From IMG/VR virus record IMGVR_UViG_3300048835_000360, positions 1 to 23,392 of that record: a stretch of 23,392 bases of DNA; one strand, given 5' to 3'. Each line of letters opens with the position of its first letter. Position 1 is the stretch's first letter. Under the pieces are notes generated by a model, which worked only from the letters and a program-made list of their open reading frames with translations, was not told the DNA's origin and did not search any database. Made by a program: the position numbers and the translations under genes. Shown in pieces: positions 14,320 through 21,188 of this stretch. This DNA comes from a virus.

Positions 14320-14916
14320 ATGCGCGCGCAAAAGCCGGAGCGGGTGACCGCTCCGGCAACCGCCCTGATCACACTTGCTGAGGTCAAGCAGTACCTGCGG
14401 ATCGAGGAAGACGAGATCGCGGAAGATCTGCTGCTCGGGTCGCTAATCCTTTCAGCGACGAATACGCTTGATGGCTATTCCGGACTGCTCGGCCGGGCGC
14501 TGGTCGACCAGCAATGGCGCCAGCGTTTCTCCGACTTCCCCGAGGGCGACCTGCTGCCCCTTCCACTCGGCACCGTCCGCACCCCGCCGGTCGTTACCTA
14601 CCGCGACACACTCGGCGGCGAGCAGAGTTTCACTGCCTTCCACCTCGTCACCACCGCGCTCGGCCCGGCGATCGAGCTGCAGGATGGCGCAACCTGGCCG
14701 CAGACCGCGACGCGGCCGGATGCGGTCACAGTCACCTGGACCGCGGGCTACGGCCCCGCTCCCGCTGACGTGCCCGAGATCTTCCGCACCGCCGCGCTGC
14801 AGCTGATCGCACACTGGTACGGCACGCGCGAGACGGTCAACGTCGGCAACATCGTGACCGAGGTCCCATGGGGCCTGCGCCAGACGATCGCCGCGATGGG
14901 CGCGGTGACCGGCTGA
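14320..14916 (+). CDS. Head-tail connector protein (gp6-like)
   Basis: A 198-aa protein with the helical N-terminus typical of gp6-like adaptors (LITLAEVKQYLRIEEDEIAE, then LILSATNTLDGYSG), a middle containing LPLGTVRTPPVVTYRD, and the family signature VTVTWTAGYGPAPADVPEIF followed by AALQLIAHWYGTRE. It docks on the portal ring. Position directly before the head closure gene agrees. Confidence 0.88.
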   Translation: MRAQKPERVTAPATALITLAEVKQYLRIEEDEIAEDLLLGSLILSATNTLDGYSGLLGRALVDQQWRQRFSDFPEGDLLPLPLGTVRTPPVVTYRDTLGGEQSFTAFHLVTTALGPAIELQDGATWPQTATRPDAVTVTWTAGYGPAPADVPEIFRTAALQLIAHWYGTRETVNVGNIVTEVPWGLRQTIAAMGAVTG

Positions 14917-14917
14917 G

Positions 14918-15262
14918 ATGCTCAAGTCTGGCAACCTCGAACGCCGCATCACACTGCTGCGGCGCGAGCTCACTCATGACGGCCTGCAAAGAGTCGAGAC
15001 TTGGACGACACTCGGAAACCGTTGGGCCTCACGCAAGCCCCTGCCGGGCGGCGAACGTAGCGAGGGCGAGGGGCGGCGCAGCTTTGGCCGCTATTCGCTC
15101 TGGCTGCGCTGGGACAGTCTGAGCCGCACCCTCACGGCGGCCGACGCCGTGGCAATCGACGGCCAGCGTTACGAGCTGCTGCAACCACCGCTCGAGATCG
15201 GCCGGCGCGAAGGCGTGGAGTTGCTGGTCGAGGGCACAGGTGAAGAATGGTGCGCGCCATGA
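14918..15262 (+). CDS. Head closure / head-tail adaptor protein
   Basis: A 114-aa beta-rich protein of the head closure type (SPP1 gp16 / HK97 adaptor family). It has LKSGNLERRITLLRRE at the N-terminus, an RYSLWLRWDS core strand and VAIDGQRYELLQPPLEIGRR near the C-terminus. It caps the connector after packaging. The ATG is one base after the previous stop. Confidence 0.85.
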   Translation: MLKSGNLERRITLLRRELTHDGLQRVETWTTLGNRWASRKPLPGGERSEGEGRRSFGRYSLWLRWDSLSRTLTAADAVAIDGQRYELLQPPLEIGRREGVELLVEGTGEEWCAP

Positions 15263-15756
15263 AGATCGAGGTCTCCGGCTTGGCTGATCTCCAATCGGCG
15301 CTGCGCGAGCTGGGTGAACCCAAAGCCGTCCGGACCGCGCTCCGCGCGGCGCTGCGCAAAGCGGGCCGCCCAATGCTGGAGGCGGCACAGGCGCGCGTAC
15401 CGGTCGACAAGGGTGACCTGAGGCGATCGATCAAGATGGCGGCCGCCAAGGGCGAGAAGGTGGACAGCCCCAAGTTCGGCATCGTGATCGGGATCGATAT
15501 CAACGAACAGCCGGCAATGATCGTGCCCCGGAAGAAGCGCGCAAAGGGCAGGCGCGGCGTCACCTATCGTGACCCCGGCGTGGCCGGCGTGGGTCCAATG
15601 ACAGAATTCGGCACGCCCCAAAAAGGGGCTGAGCCGTTCATGCGACCTGCCTTCGATACCGAGGGCGAAGCTACGATCCGCCGCTTTGGCGAAGTTGCGG
15701 GCCCGGAGATCGAACGGGTCGCTGCACGGCTCGCCAAGAAGCGAGGGCGGGCATGA
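15247..15756 (+). CDS. HK97-gp10-like tail completion protein
   Basis: A 169-aa protein of the HK97 gp10 family: VSGLADLQSALRELGEPKAV, then ALRKAGRPMLEAAQARVPVD and KGDLRRSIKMA (the family's PVDTGxLRxS-type motif), then EFGTPQKGAEPFMRPAFDT. It links the head and tail. The start may be the ATG at 15247, which has an AGG upstream, or the ATG at 15259 in an ATGA overlap; the conserved part begins after the second. Confidence 0.88.
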   Translation: MVRAMKIEVSGLADLQSALRELGEPKAVRTALRAALRKAGRPMLEAAQARVPVDKGDLRRSIKMAAAKGEKVDSPKFGIVIGIDINEQPAMIVPRKKRAKGRRGVTYRDPGVAGVGPMTEFGTPQKGAEPFMRPAFDTEGEATIRRFGEVAGPEIERVAARLAKKRGRA

Positions 15757-16142
15757 GCTGGGAAGAGGCCGTGGTTTTGCGGCTGATGGCCAATAGCGCC
15801 GTTGCTGCCATCGCTGGTCAGAACATCGAATGGGACGAACGCGCACCGGATGCGCCGCTTCCCGCGATCATGCTGCAGACCATCACGGACGCGCAGCCTC
15901 AGAACAATGACGGCTTTGATCCCTTCTGGCCAACGCGGGTGCAGGTGAACTGCCTCGCGCCGGACAAGAAAACGGCGGTTGCCCTGCGCAAAGCGGTCAT
16001 CCCCGTGCTGGTCGCAGCCGGCGAACAGGACGGCGTCATCTTCCTGCAAAGCTTCGTCGACGGCGGCGGGTCCGACGCCGAGCGAACCACAACCGGCCGC
16101 ATCTGCCGCGACCGGACCGACCTCATCATCTGGCACAACTAG
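15753..16142 (+). CDS. Tail completion protein (DUF3168)
   Basis: A 129-aa protein with the DUF3168 pattern: an N-terminal helix (EEAVVLRLMANSAVAAIAG), LPAIMLQTITDA, VQVNCLAPDKKTAVALRKAV and an ending of RICRDRTDLIIWH. It completes the tail and joins it to the connector. It overlaps the previous gene as ATGA. Confidence 0.85.
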   Translation: MSWEEAVVLRLMANSAVAAIAGQNIEWDERAPDAPLPAIMLQTITDAQPQNNDGFDPFWPTRVQVNCLAPDKKTAVALRKAVIPVLVAAGEQDGVIFLQSFVDGGGSDAERTTTGRICRDRTDLIIWHN

Positions 16143-16152
16143 GAGACAGCCG

Positions 16153-16593
16153 ATGGCACTTTCCAAGACTACGCACGGCTTCGGTTCGGAGCTGTGGATC
16201 AAGATCGGCGCAGGCGCCCTGACCAAAGTCGCCGAAGTCGATGACATCCCCGAGCTGCCGACCTCGGCCGAGCGCGAGCTTTACGAGACGTCGAGCTTCG
16301 ACACCGAGGAATACAAGGAGTGGAAGAAGCTCCCGCTGAAGGACGGGGTGCCGATCACCATCCGCGGCAACTATGTCATCAACTCGGCCTCGGACGCTCT
16401 CCTCCAGTCGGCCGACGACGAAGAGGGTGCCTGCGAATATCGCATCATCCTGCAGGAAGGCGCAGACGTCTACCACTGCGAAGGCAGCGGGCTGTTCTAC
16501 AACCTGAAGCGGATGAATCCGAAGGACGCCAAGCGCACCTTCGAAATCACGCTCAAGCCGGTTGACGCCGCAGCCATCGAAGAGCCCGCGTAA
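16153..16593 (+). CDS. Major tail tube protein
   Basis: A 146-aa protein starting at the ATG with AGGAGA upstream; a longer frame to 15979 is a shadow. Strand-rich motifs include GFGSELWIKIGAGALTKVAE, VDDIPELP and FDTEEYKEWKKLPLKDG, with DVYHCEGSGLFYNLKRM and FEITLKPVDA at the C-terminus. It resembles lambda gpV-type tail tube subunits, which stack into hexameric rings. It overlaps the chaperone gene by one base (TAATG). Confidence 0.88.
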   Translation: MALSKTTHGFGSELWIKIGAGALTKVAEVDDIPELPTSAERELYETSSFDTEEYKEWKKLPLKDGVPITIRGNYVINSASDALLQSADDEEGACEYRIILQEGADVYHCEGSGLFYNLKRMNPKDAKRTFEITLKPVDAAAIEEPA

Positions 16594-17021
16594 TGAGCAG
16601 GCTCGACGAAAAGCGCTTCACCGCGCTCGGTGTAGAGTGGATCGCTCGCTTTGATTTCAACTCCACCTGCGCGATCGAGGAGGAAACCGGCGACAGCTTC
16701 TACTCGATCGCCGCGCCGTTCCTCGGCCAGATGGATGAAGCGAATGCAAGCGATCCTGAAAAGGTGCTCGCGGCGCTGGGCGGCCGCTACAATTCGCGGA
16801 TCCGCCTGCTGCTCTTCCATGCCTTGTCCGGACAGCACGAACTGACGATTGAGGAAGTCGGCGACATCATCGGCGACATCGGCCTCCAGTCCGCCTTGGT
16901 GGTTGTGCTCTGGGCAATCGCCAGGGGGCTTGGCGCCGACGATGAGGACGCTGAGGGAAACGGGAAGACGACACCGGTCGGCAACCGTCGACAGCGGAAA
17001 GCCGCCGCAAAGGCTGGCTAG
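16593..17021 (+). CDS. Tail assembly chaperone G
   Basis: A 142-aa protein comparable to lambda gpG and GTA gp10-type chaperones: LGVEWIARFDFNSTCAIEEE, then GDSFYSIAAPFLGQ and LLLFHALSGQHELTIEEVGD. It wraps the tape measure protein and recruits tail tube subunits. An in-frame G GGA AAC heptamer near its 3' end is a slippery site, giving the longer GT product. The last ~20 residues are basic. Confidence 0.88.
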   Translation: MSRLDEKRFTALGVEWIARFDFNSTCAIEEETGDSFYSIAAPFLGQMDEANASDPEKVLAALGGRYNSRIRLLLFHALSGQHELTIEEVGDIIGDIGLQSALVVVLWAIARGLGADDEDAEGNGKTTPVGNRRQRKAAAKAG

Positions 17022-17332
17022 ACCTGCTCGGCCGATGGCTCGCCTCCGGGCGAACTGAGGCCGAGTTCTGGCGGCAGACCCCGGCCACCTTTGCGGCCGC
17101 GATGAAGGCCGATGCCAAGGCTCGGCAGATCGCGATCGAGGAACAGATCGCGGTCCAGTGGTTCGCTGCCCAGATGCAGACAATGGCGAGCGGCGGCAAG
17201 CTTGCCCCTCTCGATGAGTGGCTGGCGAAAGTCCGGCCGCAGCCCAAGCGTACCGTGCGCGACATGATCCTCGCCCTGCAAGACCTGCAGGCGCGGGGAG
17301 CAAAGATCTCGATCAAAAAAGTGGAAGGATAG
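16593..17332 (+). CDS. Tail assembly chaperone GT, by -1 frameshift
   Basis: The join is 16593..16961 then 16961..17332, giving about 246 aa. The second frame is open with no stop from the slippery site to 17332. It reads RKGWLDLLGRWLASGRTEAE, then FWRQTPATFAAAMKADAKAR, and ends with ARGAKISIKKVEG. This is clearly coding sequence and contains the WLxxLGRW-type opening seen in T-domains. There is no good separate start before an ATG at 17102 that would cut the domain, so a frameshift is the best explanation. In lambda and relatives G and GT are made at a fixed ratio this way. Confidence 0.85.
16955..16961 (+). promoter_or_regulatory. Slippery heptamer for -1 ribosomal frameshift
   Basis: GGGAAAC is placed as G GGA AAC in the G reading frame, matching the X XXY YYZ rule and differing only in the last base from lambda's GGGAAAG. 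A small stem GCGG-AAAG-CCGC lies about 32 bases downstream (16993-17004). Confidence 0.85.
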
Positions 17333-17336
17333 CGGC

Positions 17337-19541
17337 ATGGCGATCAGGATCGGTTCCCTGCTGATCCGGCTCGCGGTCGAGCATGGCATTCTTCAGGAAG
17401 GCCTCGCCCGCTCCGAACGCGATGTCGCGAAAACGACAAAGTCGATCGAACGCCGAGCGAAGGATATCGCGGATTTCGGCAAGAAGCTGGCGGTGGCGAT
17501 ACCGTTGGCGGCGATTGTCAAAAATTCGATCGATGGCGCGATTGCGCAACGCCAAGCGATCGCCGATGTCAGCGCGGCCTTAGCATCAATGGGCAACGCG
17601 TCGGGCAAAACCGCTGGCGAGCTGGCGAAGACAGCTGACCAGCTGGAAATGCGTTCGCTGTTCGATGCCGACGTGATCCTCAAGCAGGTTACCGCTCAGC
17701 TGCTTACCTTCGGCAATGTCGCTGGCCGTGAGTTCGATCGCGCGCAGCAGGCGGCGGTCGACATGGCCACCCGTCTTGGCGGCGAACCGCAGGCGGCAGC
17801 GATCATGTTGGGCAAGGCGCTCAATGATCCGATCAAGGGCATCGCCGCGCTGACCCGGGTTGGCGTGCAATTCACCGAACAGCAGAAGGCCCAGATCAAG
17901 GCGATGGTCGAGGCTGGCAATGTCGCCGGCGCACAAGGAGTGATCCTCAAAGAGGTCGAACGGCAGTTCTCCGGTGCCGCTGACGCAGCGTCGAATGCTT
18001 CGCCCTTCCGACAATTCCAAGTGATCATGGGGCAAATCGGCGATACGATCGGCGAGGCGCTGCTGCCGTACATTCTTCAGCTGCGGGATGCGGTGCTGCG
18101 CAACCGCGAGCAAATCCTCGCGGCGGCGCAGGGCGCACTGGAGTTTGGCAGCTCACTGGTCCGCTTGGTGCAGGCGCTCACGCCATTGATCGTGAACATC
18201 ATTGCCTACCGTGCCGCGCTCCTCGTCGCCAGCATCGCGCAAGCGGCTTACGTCGCCGGGATGACCGCGTTCTCGTTTGCGGCCGGCGCTGCGGGTGGTG
18301 CGATGCGCGGGCTCGCTGCGGCATTGATCGCGAATCCGTTCGTGGCCGTCGCGACCGCTGTGGGCATTCTCAGCGCCGCCTTCATCGGACTAGCCAACTC
18401 GCAATCGGAGGCGAAGGCCAAGACGGACAGTCTGATCACTTCGCTGAAGGCCGCGGCGCAGGCGCGATCGGCGGACTTCGCTGTGCAACGCAGGGCTTTG
18501 CAGGCGCGGATCGGAGTGCTCGAAACCCCGCAGGCCCCATCGCTTTCGCAGCGCGTTGCCCGCGCGACCGGTGTCAACTTCATCGCCGACGCTGTCGATG
18601 CCGAAGATACCAAAGAGCTCATCCGCCTGCGCCGGGAATTGGTCCTGGTGGACAAGGCCTATGAGGAGGCCGGCAAGGCCGCCGATACGATGAAGGCGCC
18701 AGTAGGCGGCGCGACAGCTGCGACCTCCGGTCTCAGCAAGGAGCTACGCGGCGCGGGCAAATCTGCAAAGGACGCCGCTCAAGAGTTCCAAGCCCTCTAC
18801 GATCGGCTGTTCCCGTACCAGGCCGCGAGCCGGAAGTTTGCCGAAGAGATGGCGGCGATCCAGACGTCGCGCCTGTCCGACGCCCAGAAGGAGCGGGCGA
18901 TCAGCCTGCTCGAGCGCGAGGCATTCCTTAACCGAACGCAAAGTCTTGGCGACGCGACCGTTTCCAAATGGCTGGCGCGCGACACGCCGCTGGTCGACTT
19001 CGGCAAGCAGATGGATGACCTTCAGGAGCAGCTCGGCGCTGCCGCTGACGCTGCTCGCACAAAGACGGTCCGGATCTCCGAGAGCTTCAAAGAGATGGCC
19101 GACAAGTCGGTGCAGGCGCTCGACCGCATGATCAATGCGATTCAGGGCGGCGGCTTCCTCAACATCCTCAGTAGCGTGATCGGCCTTGGTTTGCAGCTCG
19201 GGGGCATGGGGCTGTTCGGCAAGGACATTGCCAGGAACATCAACTCTCCGATTCCGGGCAACGCCAACGGCACCGCGTATCACCCCGGCGGACTGATGAA
19301 GGTCGGCGAACGCGGGCCCGAGATCTTGCAGGTACCGCGCGGCGGCCGCGTGGTGCCCAACCACGAGCTGCGCGACGCCGGCAGTCAGGCGATTCGCATC
19401 ATCCTGGATGAGCGAACCGACATCGTCGAAGCCCGCATCGGGCGGACGGTGGCAGGAGCCGCGCCGGCGATAATGGACGGCAGCGCCAAGGTGACCGCCG
19501 CGCGGTTTGCCCAGCGGCAGAGCAGGCGGATCGGCTCATGA
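17337..19541 (+). CDS. Tape measure protein
   Basis: A 734-aa protein with the tape measure layout: a coiled-coil N-terminus (ARSERDVAKTTKSIERRAKD), long Ala-rich helices, a central hydrophobic region (about residues 280-350, including VNIIAYRAALLVASIAQAAY and AALIANPFVAVATAVGILSA), and a C-terminus with YHPGGLMKVGERGPEILQVP and GGRVVPNHELR, typical of phage tape measures. Its length sets tail length, about 110 nm by the usual 0.15 nm per residue. GGAAGGA precedes the ATG. Confidence 0.95.
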   Translation: MAIRIGSLLIRLAVEHGILQEGLARSERDVAKTTKSIERRAKDIADFGKKLAVAIPLAAIVKNSIDGAIAQRQAIADVSAALASMGNASGKTAGELAKTADQLEMRSLFDADVILKQVTAQLLTFGNVAGREFDRAQQAAVDMATRLGGEPQAAAIMLGKALNDPIKGIAALTRVGVQFTEQQKAQIKAMVEAGNVAGAQGVILKEVERQFSGAADAASNASPFRQFQVIMGQIGDTIGEALLPYILQLRDAVLRNREQILAAAQGALEFGSSLVRLVQALTPLIVNIIAYRAALLVASIAQAAYVAGMTAFSFAAGAAGGAMRGLAAALIANPFVAVATAVGILSAAFIGLANSQSEAKAKTDSLITSLKAAAQARSADFAVQRRALQARIGVLETPQAPSLSQRVARATGVNFIADAVDAEDTKELIRLRRELVLVDKAYEEAGKAADTMKAPVGGATAATSGLSKELRGAGKSAKDAAQEFQALYDRLFPYQAASRKFAEEMAAIQTSRLSDAQKERAISLLEREAFLNRTQSLGDATVSKWLARDTPLVDFGKQMDDLQEQLGAAADAARTKTVRISESFKEMADKSVQALDRMINAIQGGGFLNILSSVIGLGLQLGGMGLFGKDIARNINSPIPGNANGTAYHPGGLMKVGERGPEILQVPRGGRVVPNHELRDAGSQAIRIILDERTDIVEARIGRTVAGAAPAIMDGSAKVTAARFAQRQSRRIGS

Positions 19542-20128
19542 TCACGCTCCCTTCGTCGCCAGCACCCAACGATGCCCAGGCTGGGATGATTGATTTCGGT
19601 GCGAACCTGCGCGGTGCGCTGGGCGCGCGGACGGTGCGCGTCGATCGACCTGGCAACCGTTTCAGGGCCGCGATCAGCTTCCCCCTTATGAAGCCCGACG
19701 AGGCCCGCGTCTTCGTGTCCCGCCTGCTTCGCGCCAAGTCGAGCTTCATCCGCCTGCCGTGGCCGCTGCTGGGTATCAGTCAGGGGTCGCCCGGCAGTCC
19801 GGTCGTGAACGGTGCCGGCCAAGCCGGGACGGCGATCGCGCTGCGGGCGCTGACGCCAGGCTATCAGTTCCGCGAAGGGTACTGGATCAGCATCATCGGC
19901 GGGGGCAACCACTTCCTCCACAACGTCACCAACGCCGTAACCGCCAACGGATCCGGGCAGGCGACTGTCAGCATCGTCCCGCCGCTGCGTTTTCCTTTCC
20001 CCGATGGCGCTGTGGTCAATGTCGCGCAGCCAATGATCGACGGCTTCCCGGAAGGCGAAAGCACGGATTGGGCAATCCGCGTGGACCGGATGGTGCAGGT
20101 TGGCTTCATGATCGAGGAGTTCGCCTGA
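19538..20128 (+). CDS. Distal tail protein (putative)
   Basis: A 196-aa protein overlapping the tape measure gene as ATGA. Recognisable stretches are TVRVDRPGNRFRAAISFPLM, KPDEARVFVSRLLRAKSSFI and WAIRVDRMVQVGFMIEEF. Position and the beta-rich central part suggest a tail-tip ring protein. The family is not certain. Confidence 0.7.
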   Translation: MITLPSSPAPNDAQAGMIDFGANLRGALGARTVRVDRPGNRFRAAISFPLMKPDEARVFVSRLLRAKSSFIRLPWPLLGISQGSPGSPVVNGAGQAGTAIALRALTPGYQFREGYWISIIGGGNHFLHNVTNAVTANGSGQATVSIVPPLRFPFPDGAVVNVAQPMIDGFPEGESTDWAIRVDRMVQVGFMIEEFA

Positions 20129-20745
20129 TGGTCGCCATCACCGGGCTGCTCAAGATCGAGTTTCCGGATCACACTGTGCGGCTCTGCGATGGCGGCTTCT
20201 TCGTCTTCGAAGGGGAAACCTATCAGAGCAGCGATCCGGTGTTTGGCAACATCGCTTCGCTCGAGCCGCTGAGCGAGGGCATGGGAGATGAAGTGCCCGC
20301 ACTCGAGCTGACCCTGCAGCCGCCTAGTTCAACGGCGGCGGCCGACCTATCCCAGCCCAGCTTTCAGCAATCGCGCGCGCGATTCTGGATCGCCGAGTTC
20401 AATCCTGCGACCGGCGTCATCACCGGGACGCCCGATCTCGCCTTCGAAGGGCAGGTCGATCAGACCAGCATTCGCGTTGGCAAGGGTGAGCGGTTGCTGC
20501 CGATCAGCATCGTCTCGACCGCCGAACGATTGTTCGAGCGAAACATCGGCAACACGCTGTCGCCCAACTTCCACAAGTCGATCTGGCCCGGGGAGCTGGG
20601 TCACGACAACGCGATCGGCCTGAAGATGCCGATAGCCTGGGGCGTGGCTGCGCCGGTCCGCGCGTTCGGTGGCGGCGGCGGTGGTGGCGGTGGCGGCTTC
20701 GGCAGCGACGTTCTCAACAGCATTATCAACGTGGTGCGGCAATGA
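20128..20745 (+). CDS. Tail hub / baseplate-like protein with poly-Gly linker
   Basis: A 205-aa protein starting at the ATG overlapping the previous stop (TGATG). It is strand-rich (LLKIEFPDHTVRLCDGGFFV, FEGETYQSSDPVFGNIASLE), then has a stretch comparable to phage hub proteins (LPISIVSTAERLFERNIG, SPNFHKSIWPGELGHDNAIG). Ten consecutive Gly (residues 181-190) form a flexible linker before a short amphipathic C-terminus (FGSDVLNSIINVVRQ). It probably attaches to the neighbouring tail-tip proteins. Confidence 0.7.
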   Translation: MVAITGLLKIEFPDHTVRLCDGGFFVFEGETYQSSDPVFGNIASLEPLSEGMGDEVPALELTLQPPSSTAAADLSQPSFQQSRARFWIAEFNPATGVITGTPDLAFEGQVDQTSIRVGKGERLLPISIVSTAERLFERNIGNTLSPNFHKSIWPGELGHDNAIGLKMPIAWGVAAPVRAFGGGGGGGGGGFGSDVLNSIINVVRQ

Positions 20746-21185
20746 CCTCTCAGCTTCCCGAACTTGAACGGCGCCGGATTGCGACCGCTGCCACCATGCG
20801 TCGGTACAGCGGCAAGCCGTTCAACTGGCGCAAGAGCACCACGTGTCTGCACCTCGTCCGATTCCAGATGCGCCAGATGGGGCATAAGCCGCCCTCGATG
20901 CCGCCGCTGCGATCGGCCCTGCGGGCCCGGCGTGAGCTCGACGGCCGCGGCTTTGAAAGTGTGATCGCCCTGATGGACAGCTTGCTGCCCCGCATTGCCC
21001 CGGCCGAGATGCGGCTTGGCGATCTCGCGGCAATCCCCGGGGACGAGGAGGGCAACGACAGCTGGCTCGATTGCCTTTTGGTCAACATCGCTCCGCGCAA
21101 ATTCGCAGGCTGGCATCCGGACGCGCATCTCATGGCGGTGATGGACATCAACCTTGGCGACATCGCCGCGGCCTGGAGGCTCTAA
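20742..21185 (+). CDS. DUF6950-like / NlpC/P60-related tail protein
   Basis: A 147-aa protein. FNWRKSTTCLHLVRFQ carries the Cys (C35) expected at the start of an NlpC/P60-like core, LRSALRARRELDGRGFESVI follows, then LGDLAAIPG, and AAAWRL closes the protein. This pattern matches DUF6950, a family in phage tail clusters related to peptidoglycan peptidases. No obvious catalytic His in the usual context is visible (H125 and H129 are candidates), so activity is uncertain. It overlaps the hub gene as ATGA. Confidence 0.7.
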   Translation: MTSQLPELERRRIATAATMRRYSGKPFNWRKSTTCLHLVRFQMRQMGHKPPSMPPLRSALRARRELDGRGFESVIALMDSLLPRIAPAEMRLGDLAAIPGDEEGNDSWLDCLLVNIAPRKFAGWHPDAHLMAVMDINLGDIAAAWRL

Positions 21186-21188
21186 GCA

